A DNA stretch of 64,000 nt from Agrococcus sp. SGAir0287 (GTDB lineage Bacteria > Actinomycetota > Actinomycetes > Actinomycetales > Microbacteriaceae), in the NCBI RefSeq assembly GCF_005484985.1, contig NZ_CP027942.1:2356001-2420000 (forward strand). Direction: 5' to 3'. Below, in pieces: positions 8,175 to 18,224 of this stretch. The first letter of the stretch is position 1, and each line of letters begins with the position of its first letter. The notes below the pieces were generated by a model. It did not search any database and was not told the DNA's origin. It was given only the letters and a program-made list of their open reading frames with translations. The translations under genes and the position numbers were made by a program.

Positions 8175-9116
8175 TCAGACCAGACCGACGGGTGCGATGC
8201 CCCAGCGTCCCGTCCACGACTCGCCCGGCTCGAGCCATGCGAGGCCGTCGCCGGAGTTCAGGGCATCGGCGGGCGCGGACATCGGCTCGACCGCGACCGC
8301 CTGGCGCACCCCGTCGACGGCGGGGAAGTCGCGCGGCGTGAACACGACGAGGGCGCCGAAGGCCGCGTCCTGCCACAGCCGCACGCCGCGCCCCTCGTCG
8401 TCGAGCAGGGTGGACGCGGCGATGCCGTCGACGTGCTCGACGTCGACGAGGCCCAGGTCGAGGTCGAGCTCCGCGAGGCGGCGTCCGCGACGCAGGTCGG
8501 CGCCGGCGGGCGCGTCCGGCGCGTCGACCGCGACCGATCGCACCGGTAGGAGGCGCTCGTCGGTCACGAGCGCCGTCGATGCGGGCACCGTGAGGGTCAG
8601 CGCCGACGCCGGCGTCCTGCCGACGGCGAGGTAGGGATGCGCGCCGCAGGCCCACGGTGCCCGGGTCGCGCCGACGTTCACCGCCTCGTGGGTGACGACG
8701 AGGCCCGTCTCCCCGACCTCGTAGCGCACGGTCGTGTCGACGAGGAAGGGATACCCCGGCTGCGGATGGATCGTGGCCGCGAGCACGGCGCGCGCCTCGC
8801 CGTGCTCGAGCACGCGGTACGGGGCGTAGCGCAGGAGCCCGTGGCTCGCGTTGCCGCGCGACGGCTCGGTGAGCGCGAGCTGCTGCGGCACGCCGTCCAG
8901 GAGCCAGCGGCCGTCGCGCACGCGGCCGCCCCAGGGTGCGAGCACGATGCCCTGACCCTTGCCCGGCCTCGCGTCCTCGTGGAACGGCTCGACGAGGTCC
9001 GTGTCTCCCAGCACGAGCTCGCGGAGCCCGGCGGCGAGCCCGGTGACCGTGGCGCGCAGCGGCACGCCGGAGACGGTGGACGCGATGGTCAGCTGCTGGC
9101 CTGTGGGGGGTCGCAC
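8175..9116 (-). CDS. Aldose 1-epimerase family protein
   Basis: A 313-residue galactose-mutarotase-fold enzyme that interconverts alpha and beta anomers of hexoses in the cytoplasm. Catalytic features are in the expected order: sugar-binding NASHGLLRYAPY with His near 93, GAHPYL with His near 161, and the C-terminal base VAVEPMSAPADALN with Glu near 283. The start is a GTG at 9116 reading RPPTGQQ; an AGGA lies about 8 nt upstream. It is divergent from the membrane protein at 9152, with only 35 bp between starts. The sugar specificity (galactose, glucose or a hexose phosphate) cannot be told. Confidence 0.85.
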   Translation of the reverse strand: MRPPTGQQLTIASTVSGVPLRATVTGLAAGLRELVLGDTDLVEPFHEDARPGKGQGIVLAPWGGRVRDGRWLLDGVPQQLALTEPSRGNASHGLLRYAPYRVLEHGEARAVLAATIHPQPGYPFLVDTTVRYEVGETGLVVTHEAVNVGATRAPWACGAHPYLAVGRTPASALTLTVPASTALVTDERLLPVRSVAVDAPDAPAGADLRRGRRLAELDLDLGLVDVEHVDGIAASTLLDDEGRGVRLWQDAAFGALVVFTPRDFPAVDGVRQAVAVEPMSAPADALNSGDGLAWLEPGESWTGRWGIAPVGLV

Positions 9117-9139
9117 ACAGGCGATCCTACGGATCGGGC

Positions 9140-9154
9140 TAGGGTCGAGGCGTG
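9140..9154 (+). promoter_or_regulatory. Leaderless promoter of the membrane protein at 9152
   Basis: TAGGGT (9140-9145) ends 7 nt before the GTG start at 9152, so transcription should begin on the start codon itself. There is no ribosome site between them. Confidence 0.5.
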
Positions 9155-9955
9155 ACCCAGCCGAGCGCCACCCCGCCCGTCTCGTCCTTCCGCCCGGCCA
9201 GTGGCTGGCAGCACGGCGCCGCCCCGGAGCCGACCCTCGCGCGCGCGAGCCGTTCGGGTCTGCTCGTGCCTGGCATCCTGCTCGTGGCGGCCTTCCTCGT
9301 CATCGGCTCGCAGGGCGCGGCGAGCACGCTGAGCGTCGGCATGCCGTCGGGTCTCGATCTCGTGACGACCATCGCGCTGTGGAGCACCTCGGGCGTCGTG
9401 CTCGCGACGCTCTTCGCGCTCGCGTCGCGCGTGACCGGGCTCGTCGTCGCTGCGGGTGCCGCAGCGCTCCTCGACGCCGTCGTGATCGTCGTGCTCATGC
9501 CGATGGGACGGACGTCGGGATGGGATGCGGTGCAGCTCGTGCCGATCCTGCTCGCCGTCGCAGCCGCGGCGCTGGGCGTGCTGACCCGGCGCGACGGCGA
9601 GGGTCGAGCAGCGCTGCTGATGGCCGCGGCGGCCGTCGCCCTCTTCTACGTCTCGGCCGCCGTGGTGCAGGTGCTCCGCACGGGCGAGGCGACGGACCTC
9701 GCGGCGACGCTCGCGCGCTCGCTGCCGATCGCCGCCCTCGCGATCGCCTCCGCGCTCGCCCTGCACGGCTCCTCGACGCCGGCGCTGCCCGCCGTGCTGC
9801 TGTGGGCGCTGGCGCTCTCGCTCTTCATCGCCCCGGCGCTCGCCGCGGCCGCCGGCACCCCGCCGGTGCTCGCGTCGCTCGTCGTGCTGCTCCTGCGCGG
9901 CCTGCTGGTCCTGCTCGCCGGCGTCCTCGTGCTGCGCACGTCGCGGCGACGCTGA
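9152..9955 (+). CDS. Polytopic membrane protein of unknown function
   Basis: 267 residues with a soluble Pro/Ser-rich N-terminus (about 35 residues), then seven or eight hydrophobic helices (first LLVPGILLVAAFLVIG, last VVLLLRGLLVLLAGVLVL), ending in SRRR. No catalytic motif or family is recognised. The GTG at 9152 is taken as the start because it matches the leaderless promoter spacing and gives a plausible N-terminus MTQPSATPP. It is followed 22 bp later by the carbonic-anhydrase-like gene, which has its own leaderless promoter. Confidence 0.7.
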   Translation: MTQPSATPPVSSFRPASGWQHGAAPEPTLARASRSGLLVPGILLVAAFLVIGSQGAASTLSVGMPSGLDLVTTIALWSTSGVVLATLFALASRVTGLVVAAGAAALLDAVVIVVLMPMGRTSGWDAVQLVPILLAVAAAALGVLTRRDGEGRAALLMAAAAVALFYVSAAVVQVLRTGEATDLAATLARSLPIAALAIASALALHGSSTPALPAVLLWALALSLFIAPALAAAAGTPPVLASLVVLLLRGLLVLLAGVLVLRTSRRR

Positions 9956-9977
9956 CGGCGCTCGCTACGCTCGCGCC

Positions 9978-10505
9978 ATGACAGCCCACGAGCGCGCCAC
10001 GATCCTCGCCCTGCCCGGCCGTGCGCCGCGCATCCCGGACTCCGCGTACCTGCTGCCGAACGTCGTCGTCGCGGGCGACGTGCGGCTCGGCGAGCGGGTC
10101 GGCGTCTACCCCGGCGCGAGCCTGCGCGCCGAGGAGGAGCCGATCGTCGTCGGCGACGACTCGAACGTCCAGGACTCCTGCTCGCTGCACGTCGACGCCG
10201 GCTCGCCGCTGACGATCGGCCGCCGCGTGTCGATCGGCCACGGCGCCGTCGTCCACGGCTGCACCATCGAGGACGACGTGCTCGTGGGCATGCACGCGAC
10301 CATCATGAATGGCGCGGTGATCGGCGCCGGATCGCTCGTCGCCGCCGGCGCGCTCGTGACCCAGGGGCAGGTCGTGCCGCCCGGATCCCTCGTCGCGGGC
10401 GTGCCCGCGACGGTACGACGGTCGGTGACCGACGACGAGCTCGCGGCCATCCACCGCAACGCCGCCGTCTACGTCGAGCGCACCGCGCAGTACCGCTCGC
10501 TCTGA
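9978..10505 (+). CDS. Gamma-class carbonic anhydrase-like protein
   Basis: 175 residues forming a left-handed beta-helix of hexapeptide repeats (residues about 25-140) with a C-terminal helix. The family is homotrimeric and binds zinc or iron at subunit interfaces through three histidines; matching residues are in SIGHGAVVHG (two His) and VGMHATIMNG (one His). The role is CO2/bicarbonate interconversion or, in many bacterial members, an uncertain housekeeping function. The ATG at 9978 sits 7 nt after TACGCT (9966-9971), indicating a leaderless mRNA. It converges on folD with 17 bp between stop codons. Confidence 0.85.
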   Translation: MTAHERATILALPGRAPRIPDSAYLLPNVVVAGDVRLGERVGVYPGASLRAEEEPIVVGDDSNVQDSCSLHVDAGSPLTIGRRVSIGHGAVVHGCTIEDDVLVGMHATIMNGAVIGAGSLVAAGALVTQGQVVPPGSLVAGVPATVRRSVTDDELAAIHRNAAVYVERTAQYRSL

Positions 10506-10522
10506 TCCCGGTCAGGACGTCG

Positions 10523-11404
10523 TCAGCGCGCCGCGCGCTCGGCCGCCCGCACGACGTTGTCGAGCAGCATGACGCGCGTCATCGGTCCGACGCCGCCCGG
10601 CACGGGAGAGAGCCATCCGGCGACGTCCGCGACGCCCGGATGCACGTCGCCGGCGAGCCGCGCCCGACCGTTGGCGAGCATCCGCTCCCGTGTGATGCCC
10701 ACGTCGAGCACCGCCGCGCCCGGCGCGATCCAGTCGGGCCGCACGAGGTGACGGCTGCCGACCGCGGCGACGACGACGTCGGCGCGTCGCACGTGCGCTG
10801 CGAGGTCCGGCGTGCGGGAGTGGGTGAGCGTCACGGTCGCGTCGACGCCGCGACGCGTGAGCAGCAGCCCGATCGACCTGCCGACCGTGAGACCGCGCCC
10901 GATGACGCACACGTCGGCCCCGGCGAGCGGCACGCCGTGACGCGCGAGGAGCTCGACGCACGCGCTCGGCGTGCACGGCAGCGGTGCGTCGATCGCACCG
11001 TCCACGCCGAGCACGAGCCTGCCGAGGTTCGTCGGATGCAGGCCGTCGGCATCCTTCGCGGGGTCGACCTCCTCGAGCATCGCCTCCGCGTCGATCCTCG
11101 TCGGCAGCGGCAGCTGCACGACGAGGCCCGTGACCTCGCGGGCCGCGTTCAGGTCGCGGATGGCAGCGCGCACGTCGGTCTGCGTGGCCGTGGCCGGCAG
11201 CTCGACCTCGATCGAGGCGATCCCCACCTCGAGGCAGTCGCGGTGCTTGCCTGCGACGTACGATCGCGATGCGGGATCGTCGCCGACGAGCAAGGTCGCG
11301 AGACCGGGCGCCGCGCCGAGGCCGCGCAGGGCCTCGACGCGCGCGCGCAGCTCGTCCTTGACGGTCGCCGCGGTGGCGACGCCGTCGAGGACGCGAGCGG
11401 TCAC
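10523..11404 (-). CDS. folD: Methylene-tetrahydrofolate dehydrogenase/cyclohydrolase FolD
   Basis: 293 residues, normal length. FolD oxidises 5,10-methylene-THF to 5,10-methenyl-THF with NADP+ and hydrolyses that to 10-formyl-THF. Conserved stretches are visible: [10 protein letters not shown] (catalytic Lys), [15 protein letters not shown], the NADP-binding [13 protein letters not shown], and the C-terminal [11 protein letters not shown]. It starts with GTG at 11404, overlapping the glyA stop by 4 bp (GTGA). The two genes are therefore translationally coupled and share the ZTP riboswitch upstream of glyA. The product 10-formyl-THF feeds purine synthesis and is the substrate of purU at 20431. 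Confidence 0.95.
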   Translation of the reverse strand: MTARVLDGVATAATVKDELRARVEALRGLGAAPGLATLLVGDDPASRSYVAGKHRDCLEVGIASIEVELPATATQTDVRAAIRDLNAAREVTGLVVQLPLPTRIDAEAMLEEVDPAKDADGLHPTNLGRLVLGVDGAIDAPLPCTPSACVELLARHGVPLAGADVCVIGRGLTVGRSIGLLLTRRGVDATVTLTHSRTPDLAAHVRRADVVVAAVGSRHLVRPDWIAPGAAVLDVGITRERMLANGRARLAGDVHPGVADVAGWLSPVPGGVGPMTRVMLLDNVVRAAERAAR

Positions 11405-12678
11405 AGCGTCGGGTAGAGCGGGAACGCCGCGGCGAGCGCGTCGACGCGGGCGCGGAGCGCGTCGACGTCGGCGCCGGGCAGCAGCGCGAGCGCGATGACG
11501 TCGGCGACCTCGCGGAAGTCGTCGTCGCCGAAGCCGCGCGTCGCGAGCGCCGGCGTGCCGATGCGCAGACCGCTCGTCACCATCGGCGGCCGCGGGTCGT
11601 TCGGCACGGAGTTGCGGTTGACGGTGATGCGGATCTCGTGCAGCAGGTCCTCCGCCTGCTTGCCGTCGATCGCGGCGTCGCGCAGGTCGACGAGCACGAG
11701 ATGCACGTCGGTGCCGCCCGAGCGCAGCGTGATGCCGGCGTCGGCGACGTCCTGCTGCGTGAGTCGCTCGGCGAGGATCTGCGCGCCGCGCACCGTGCGC
11801 TCCTGCCGCTCCACGAACTCCGGCTCTGCCGCCAGCTTGAACGCCGTCGCCTTGGCGGCGATGACGTGCATGAGCGGTCCGCCCTGCTGGCCGGGGAAGA
11901 CGGCCGAGTTGATCTTCTTCGCGATGTCGGCGTCGTTCGTGAGGATGAAGCCCGAGCGGGGGCCGCCGATCGTCTTGTGCACCGTCGAGGAGACGACGTG
12001 CGCGTGCGGCACGGGGCTCGGGTGGATGCCGGCGGCGACGAGGCCGGCGAAGTGCGCCATGTCGACCCACAGGAGCGCGCCGACCTCGTCGGCGATCGCG
12101 CGGAAGGCTGCGAAGTCGAGCTGGCGCGGGTAGGCCGACCAGCCGGCGATGATGACCTTCGGCTGGTGCTCGAGGGCGAGGCGGCGCACCTCGTCCATGT
12201 CGATGCGGCTCGTCTCCGCATCGACGCCGTAGGCGACGATGTCGTAGAGGCGACCCGAGAAGTTGATCTTCATGCCGTGGGTCAGATGGCCGCCGTGGTC
12301 GAGCGAGAGGCCGAGCAGCGTGTCGCCCGGTCGCGCGATCGCGTGCAGCACGGCGGCGTTCGCCGACGCGCCCGAGTGGGGCTGCACGTTGGCGAACTCG
12401 GCACCGAACAGCGCCTTCGCGCGCTCGATCGCGAGCGACTCGGCGACGTCGACGAACTCGCAGCCCCCGTAGTAGCGGCGACCGGGGTAGCCCTCGGCGT
12501 ACTTGTTCGTGAGCACGGAGCCCTGCGCCTCGAGCACGGCGACGGGCACGAAGTTCTCGGACGCGATCATCTCGAGGTACTGCTGCTGCCGGCCGAGCTC
12601 CTGCTGCAGGACGGCGGCGATCTCGGGATCGACGGTCGCGAGCGGCTCGTTGAACGTCGTGGGCAGGCGGTCGGACAC
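11401..12678 (-). CDS. glyA: Serine hydroxymethyltransferase GlyA
   Basis: A 425-residue PLP enzyme that transfers the serine hydroxymethyl group to THF, giving glycine and 5,10-methylene-THF. Landmarks: IASENFVP near the N-terminus, [39 protein letters not shown] (Asp and His that hold PLP) and [12 protein letters not shown] with the PLP Lys. The start is GTG at 12678 with GAGGAGAT 7 nt upstream, giving [13 protein letters not shown]. It is the first gene of the operon with folD. Expression should be controlled by the ZTP riboswitch in its leader, coupling one-carbon supply to folate stress. Confidence 0.96.
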   Translation of the reverse strand: MSDRLPTTFNEPLATVDPEIAAVLQQELGRQQQYLEMIASENFVPVAVLEAQGSVLTNKYAEGYPGRRYYGGCEFVDVAESLAIERAKALFGAEFANVQPHSGASANAAVLHAIARPGDTLLGLSLDHGGHLTHGMKINFSGRLYDIVAYGVDAETSRIDMDEVRRLALEHQPKVIIAGWSAYPRQLDFAAFRAIADEVGALLWVDMAHFAGLVAAGIHPSPVPHAHVVSSTVHKTIGGPRSGFILTNDADIAKKINSAVFPGQQGGPLMHVIAAKATAFKLAAEPEFVERQERTVRGAQILAERLTQQDVADAGITLRSGGTDVHLVLVDLRDAAIDGKQAEDLLHEIRITVNRNSVPNDPRPPMVTSGLRIGTPALATRGFGDDDFREVADVIALALLPGADVDALRARVDALAAAFPLYPTL

Positions 12679-12706
12679 GATGCATCTCCTCGGGAAGCGA
12701 TGGATG

Positions 12707-12776
12707 GCCCAGGCGCGCGACCGAACGGGTCTCGGCCGCTCCCCGGTGGTCCCCCACCCAAGCGCCAGTCGCGGCC
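12707..12776 (-). promoter_or_regulatory. ZTP riboswitch (pfl motif) upstream of glyA
   Basis: The minus-strand leader of glyA carries the conserved blocks of the ZTP-sensing pfl RNA in order: CGCGACTGGCG at the 5' side, GTGG and CCACCGGGGAGCG in the first hairpin, a GC-rich variable hairpin, then CGCCTGGGC at the 3' side. Binding of ZTP/ZMP, which accumulates when 10-formyl-THF is short, is known to switch on genes such as glyA and folD. The RNA starts almost at the predicted transcription start and ends 28 nt before the GTG. There is no clear terminator stem with a U-run, so control of translation through the GAGGAG site is the likelier mode. Confidence 0.9.
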
Positions 12777-12783
12777 GCTGCCG

Positions 12784-12789
12784 ATGCTA
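12784..12789 (-). promoter_or_regulatory. -10 element of the glyA-folD operon
   Basis: TAGCAT on the minus strand; the predicted start near 12777 coincides with the 5' end of the ZTP riboswitch. Confidence 0.55.
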
Positions 12790-12850
12790 CTCGTCGGCGC
12801 TCGCCGCATCCACCTGCGCCGTCGACGCAGGTCATGCCATCGTGGGACGC

Positions 12851-13366
12851 GTGGACCGCCACGACCGCGACCGCGACGCCCTGCTGAGCGCGCTCGATGC
12901 CGCGCGCACGCACGTGCTCGACGCCGTCGCCGGCGTCGACGACGCGACGCTGCGTGCAGCGACCCTCCCGTCGGGCTGGTCGCCGATCGGCCTCGTACGC
13001 CACCTGACGCTCGGCGGCGAGCGCTACTGGTTCGAGACGGTCGTCGCAGGCGGGGACCTCGGCTGGTGGCCGGACGACGACGCGGCGCGCGACGGCGGCC
13101 GCCCCGCCGACTGGCGGGTCGACGACGTCGAGCCCACCGTCGAGGTGCTCGCCGCGTATCGCGCGGCGATCGCGCGATCCGGTGCTGTGCTCGCATCCGT
13201 CTCCCTCGACGACGCACCCCGGCGTCGCGAGGAGGGATGGGGTCCGCAGCGATTCCCCGACGTCCGTGCCGTCGTGCTGCACGTGCTCGTCGAGACCGCG
13301 ACGCACGCTGGCCACCTCGACGCGGCGCTCGAGCTCGGCGACGGAAGGCAGCGCCTGGTGCTCTGA
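12851..13366 (+). CDS. DinB/DUF664-family protein
   Basis: A 171-residue four-helix-bundle protein of the DinB/YfiT/DUF664 superfamily, whose members are often metal- and bacillithiol- or mycothiol-dependent transferases. The metal-ligand helices are recognisable: [16 protein letters not shown] (His near 56) and a C-terminal [14 protein letters not shown] (two His). The tract [20 protein letters not shown] is typical of DUF664. The start is placed at GTG 12851 (MDRHDRDRD); CATCGT lies 8 nt upstream, so a leaderless mRNA is possible, but GTG 12842 is an alternative. The gene meets the MFS gene tail to tail with 2 bp between stop codons. The substrate is unknown. Confidence 0.8.
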   Translation: MDRHDRDRDALLSALDAARTHVLDAVAGVDDATLRAATLPSGWSPIGLVRHLTLGGERYWFETVVAGGDLGWWPDDDAARDGGRPADWRVDDVEPTVEVLAAYRAAIARSGAVLASVSLDDAPRRREEGWGPQRFPDVRAVVLHVLVETATHAGHLDAALELGDGRQRLVL

Positions 13367-13368
13367 GG

Positions 13369-14589
13369 TCAGCGCACCTCGTGCGCTCGGCGCACGCGCG
13401 CGAGGCGCGCGCCGTCGGCGAGCACGAGCACGAGCCCGACGACGAGCGCCACGAGCAGCACGGCGGGCAGCGCCTCGATGCCCGCGCCCTCGTAGACGAG
13501 CGCGCCGAGCAGCGCCCCGCCGCCGATGCCGAGGTTGAAGCCCGACGTGTACCAGGCGGTGGAGGTCTGCAGCATGTGCGTGGGCGACGCCTGCAGCATC
13601 CGCGTCTGCAGGAGCGGCGGGAGCGCGCCCATCGCGAGGCCCCAGAGGAGGATGGCGGCGAACGCGACGGGCAGCACGTCGGTCGACGCGAGCACGACGC
13701 AGACGACGACCATGACGACCATGCAGCCGACGGCGCCGCCGAATGGGCGCCTGCCGAGCCACACCGACACGACCGCCACGGCGAGCGCGCCCATGAGGCC
13801 GTACGACAGCAGCGCGGGGCTCAGCCAGATCTCGGGCAGCCCGACGCGCTCCACCATGTACGGGGTCACGTACGTGTAGAAGGCGTACTGGCCCAGCATC
13901 ACGACTGCCGTCACCGAGACGGCGACCGCGACGCCGATCGCCGAGCGGCCGGGCTCGCGCTGCGGCAGCGCCACGGATCCCGTCTCGGTCGTCGCGACGG
14001 CGGGCAGGTGCTGCACGGCGGGCAGCATGCGCCGCACGAGCGCCGCGGCGACCAGGCACGCGACGCCGAAGACCGCGAACGACCAGCGCCAGCCGAGCGC
14101 CTGCCCGAGCAGCGTCGACAGCGGCAGCCCGAGCACGAACGCGAGCGAGCCGCCCGCGCTCGTGATGCCCACCGCGCGACCGAGCTCCTCCTTCGGCACG
14201 AGGTACGCGGCGTACGCGCCCACGACCGTCCAGAAGACGCCGTGCGCGAGCCCCGCGACGACGCGCAGCACGACGACCATCCAGTACTCGGGCACGGCGG
14301 CCGTCGCGATGCACGTGATGCCGAAGACGACGAGCACCGTGACGACGAGCACGTGCCTCGGGATGCGCCGCGTCAGGTGCACGAGCACGGTCGACGTGAG
14401 CACGACGGTGCCCGCGAAGACCGTGACGAGCAGGCCGATCGCGCCCTCGCCGACGCCGAGGTCGCGGCTCATCGGCAGCAGCAGCCCCATGGGCAGCATC
14501 TCGACCGAGATGTTCACGAAGATGGCGAACGCGAGGGTGAGGAGCGCCACGAGCGGGAAGGTGGCTGGGGTCTCACGCGGCGTCGTCAT
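13369..14589 (-). CDS. MFS drug/sugar exporter (AraJ/SotB-like)
   Basis: 406 residues with 12 predicted membrane helices. Major-facilitator signatures fit the DHA1 family of exporters: an early acidic residue in [16 protein letters not shown], loop 2-3 VHLTRRIPR, helix 4 [15 protein letters not shown], helix 5 motif C-like [17 protein letters not shown], and a central cytoplasmic loop near 195-215. Such proteins expel small molecules using the proton gradient; the substrate cannot be predicted. The ATG at 14589 has no good ribosome site, and the TAGGCT -10 (14601-14606, minus) allows only a very short leader. It is divergent from the DivIVA mini-protein. Confidence 0.88.
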   Translation of the reverse strand: MTTPRETPATFPLVALLTLAFAIFVNISVEMLPMGLLLPMSRDLGVGEGAIGLLVTVFAGTVVLTSTVLVHLTRRIPRHVLVVTVLVVFGITCIATAAVPEYWMVVVLRVVAGLAHGVFWTVVGAYAAYLVPKEELGRAVGITSAGGSLAFVLGLPLSTLLGQALGWRWSFAVFGVACLVAAALVRRMLPAVQHLPAVATTETGSVALPQREPGRSAIGVAVAVSVTAVVMLGQYAFYTYVTPYMVERVGLPEIWLSPALLSYGLMGALAVAVVSVWLGRRPFGGAVGCMVVMVVVCVVLASTDVLPVAFAAILLWGLAMGALPPLLQTRMLQASPTHMLQTSTAWYTSGFNLGIGGGALLGALVYEGAGIEALPAVLLVALVVGLVLVLADGARLARVRRAHEVR

Positions 14590-14655
14590 GGCAACGGCTC
14601 AGCCTAGTCCGCGCGGCCTCGCGCGTCGGTCAGGACGGGTTCGTAGGGTCGAGCC

Positions 14656-14958
14656 ATGCAGCCAGGCCACCTCCTCCTGCCCGACGACGTCGTGCGGCAG
14701 ACCTTCTCGACCACTCGGCTCCGCGCCGGGTACGAGGTCGACCAGGTCGACCAGCTCCTCGACGACGTCGTCGCGACCATGCGCGCGCACCTCGACGGCT
14801 CGCCGATCGCCAGACCGGTCCGAGCCGACGACGTCGCCGCCGTGCGCTTCGAGGTCACCCGCTTCCGCGCGCGCTACGACATGGCCGAGGTCGACGGCTT
14901 CCTCGACCGCGTGCAGGCAACGCTCGCCGCGCTCGAGCGGGGCGACCGGCCGAGCTGA
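14656..14958 (+). CDS. DivIVA-domain mini-protein with two copies of the domain core
   Basis: 100 residues. Two halves resemble each other and the DivIVA N-terminal domain: FSTTRLRAGYEVDQVDQLLDD (about 16-36, the last residues part of the helix) and FEVTRFRARYDMAEVDGFLD (about 65-84). Each has the F-x3-R-x-GY/RY-D-x2-EVD pattern used by DivIVA/Wag31 proteins to dimerise and bind curved membrane. The long coiled-coil tail of true DivIVA is missing. It may modulate polar growth or be a truncated relative; this is inference. The ATG at 14656 sits 7 nt after TAGGGT (14644-14649), a leaderless start. It stands alone. Confidence 0.82.
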   Translation: MQPGHLLLPDDVVRQTFSTTRLRAGYEVDQVDQLLDDVVATMRAHLDGSPIARPVRADDVAAVRFEVTRFRARYDMAEVDGFLDRVQATLAALERGDRPS

Positions 14959-15059
14959 GTCGCGCGTCGGATCCGCACGTGAGCGGGGGCTCGCGTGCGA
15001 GGGGCACGCGAGGCATCCCTGCGGTGCGGATTCGGCGCACCGTGCGTAGGGTGAGGCGC

Positions 15060-15080
15060 ATGGCGAAGGTGCCTGCGTGA
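15060..15080 (+). CDS. Leaderless six-codon mini-ORF (MAKVPA) in front of the GAF regulator
   Basis: TAGGGT at 15047-15052 places the transcription start at about 15059-15060, the A of this ATG. The ORF encodes Met-Ala-Lys-Val-Pro-Ala and stops at TGA 15078-15080, overlapping the regulator's GTG (15077) as GTGA. Its own codons contain GAAGG (15065-15069), a ribosome site for the regulator. The arrangement suggests coupled translation from a leaderless mRNA. The peptide is too short to be judged by codon use. Confidence 0.45.
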   Translation: MAKVPA

Positions 15081-16279
15081 CGACGCTCAGCCCGTGGCTC
15101 GCGCAGCCGGGCAGCGACGAGGAGCGTGCGGTCGTGCGCGCGTCGTGGGAGCGCGCCCGGCGGGAGCGCCTCGCGCCCGACGTCTCCGCATCCCTCGCCC
15201 TCACGGGCGACGCGCTCGACGAGACGCGCTCCACGCATCCGCTCGCACCCGCGCTGCCCGTCATCTCGCGACTGCTGCACCGCGATGCCGACGACGGCTC
15301 GGGCGTGCTCGTCGCCGTCGGCGACGCCATGGGTCGGCTGCTGTGGGTCGATGGCGACCGCAGCCTCAAGGCGCGCGCCGAGTCGATGCTGTTCGTCGCA
15401 GGCGCGGACTGGTCGGAGCGGCGCGTCGGCACGAGCGCGCCGGGCACGGCCCTCGCGATCGATCACGCCATCCAGATCCATCGCGACGAGCACTTCGCCG
15501 AGGTCGTGCAGCCGTGGAGCTGCTCGGCGGTGCCCGTGCACGACCCCGAGCACGGCGGCCTGCTGGGCGTCATCGACATCACCGGCGGCAGCGAGGTCGT
15601 CGACCCGCACGTGCTGCCGCTGCTCGAGGCGACCGCGGCCGCCGTCGAGCGCGAGCTGCTCGTGCAGCGCCTCACGCGGGCGAGGCTCGAGACCACGAGC
15701 GTCCAGCCGACGCTCGCGTGCCTCGGTGTCGACACCGGGACGGTGAGCGACGGTCGCGAGCGCCGCCTCTCGCTGCGGCACACCGAGATCCTCGTGCTGC
15801 TCACGCTGCACCCCGAGGGGCTCGCGGCCGGCGAGCTCGCCGCGATGCTGTCGGAGCACGACGCCTCCCCTGTGACGCTCCGCGCCGAGATGACGAGGCT
15901 GCGACGCGCGCTGGCGGGGGTCGTTCGGGTGGAGTCTCGGCCGTATCGGCTCGCGTCGGCGCTCGAGACCGACGTCGACCGGCTCCTGTCGCTTCTCGAC
16001 CGCGGCGCGCATCGCGTCGCGCTCTCCTGCTACCGCGGTCCGCTCGTGCCGGGGTCGAACGCGCCCGGCGTGGTCGCCGCGCGCGATGAGGTCGCGGGCC
16101 GGCTGCGCACCGCCATCCTGTCCGCCGCATCCGCCGAGGTCCTGTACGACTACGCGTCGACGCACGGACGCTGCGATCGGGAGGCGTGGATGCAGCTGCT
16201 GCGGGGGCTGCCGCCGCGCTCGCCGCGGCGCGCGGCGGTCGTCGAGCACCTCGAGCGCCTCGACCGCGACCTCGCGTAG
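15077..16279 (+). CDS. GAF-domain transcriptional regulator of the aldehyde dehydrogenase genes
   Basis: 400 residues. Residues about 20-195 form the AcoR-like sensory unit: helical start SWERARRERLAPD, then a GAF fold with VGDAMGRLLWVDGD, GTSAPGTALAI and WSCSAVPVHDPEHGGLLGVI. Residues about 225-300 form a winged-helix DNA-binding domain (LSLRHTEILVLLTLHPEG, then TLRAEMTRLRRALAG). The sigma-54 AAA+ module of classical AcoR is absent, as is usual in actinobacteria. The tail lacks a known domain. It lies upstream of, and in the same direction as, an aldehyde dehydrogenase and DUF779 pair. It is therefore the likely sensor of aldehyde or alcohol for that pair; the ligand is inference. The start is the GTG coupled to the mini-ORF. 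Confidence 0.82.
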   Translation: MTTLSPWLAQPGSDEERAVVRASWERARRERLAPDVSASLALTGDALDETRSTHPLAPALPVISRLLHRDADDGSGVLVAVGDAMGRLLWVDGDRSLKARAESMLFVAGADWSERRVGTSAPGTALAIDHAIQIHRDEHFAEVVQPWSCSAVPVHDPEHGGLLGVIDITGGSEVVDPHVLPLLEATAAAVERELLVQRLTRARLETTSVQPTLACLGVDTGTVSDGRERRLSLRHTEILVLLTLHPEGLAAGELAAMLSEHDASPVTLRAEMTRLRRALAGVVRVESRPYRLASALETDVDRLLSLLDRGAHRVALSCYRGPLVPGSNAPGVVAARDEVAGRLRTAILSAASAEVLYDYASTHGRCDREAWMQLLRGLPPRSPRRAAVVEHLERLDRDLA

Positions 16280-16295
16280 GGTCGGGCCCGCCCAT

Positions 16296-16453
16296 CCAGC
16301 TGGTCGAGGAGCGCGCGAGCGCAGCGAGCACGCGTCACGAGACCACGCGAACGCCGCTCCTGGCCGGCCATGCGCATGGTCGCGTCGAGGGAGCATCTCC
16401 CGTGGTCTCGCGACGGCTGCGGCCTTCGGCTGCGGCCTCCTCGACCAGCTGGT
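16296..16453. repeat. Two facing copies of a palindromic intergenic repeat
   Basis: Copy 1 (16296-16348) begins CCAGCTGGTCGAGGAG and ends CGAGACCACG. Copy 2 (16401-16453) is its inverted counterpart, CGTGGTCTCG ... CTCCTCGACCAGCTGG. The ends are identical and the middles differ, as in REP/BIME elements. Together they could fold into one long hairpin between the regulator and the dehydrogenase. The remaining bases of this 312-bp gap hold only the ribosome site of the next gene. Confidence 0.75.
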
Positions 16454-16591
16454 GGGCGGCGGGCTCCTCGACCGCCTGGCGGGGCGAATCGATGCGCGTC
16501 ACCCGCTGCAACCTCGTGCAACGTCGCCGCGCGTACCGTGACGCGCACGGCGATCCCGCCGCACGACGACGACGTCGAGAGAGAGGGAGCG

Positions 16592-18115
<1,524 letters not shown>

Positions 18116-18160
18116 TTCGCGCGCGAGGGCCGGCCGCGCACCGGCAAGCCCTCCCGCACG

Positions 18161-18195
18161 GCGGCCCGCGGTGCCATCCTGGTGCCGCGGGCCGC
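18161..18195 (+). other. Intercistronic stem-loop between the dehydrogenase and DUF779 genes
   Basis: GCGGCCCGCGG (18161-18171) pairs perfectly with CCGCGGGCCGC (18185-18195) around 13 nt. It could be a partial terminator or an RNA-processing site that lowers DUF779 expression relative to the dehydrogenase. Confidence 0.5.
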
Positions 18196-18224
18196 ATCCG
18201 CATCCCGCCGTCAGGAGGTCGACG

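Noticed and set aside
15060..16279. Frameshifted N-terminus of the GAF regulator starting at ATG 15060
   Set aside because: The ATG frame stops after six codons and the GTG frame begins exactly there with its own ribosome site; a coupled mini-ORF explains it without a sequencing error.
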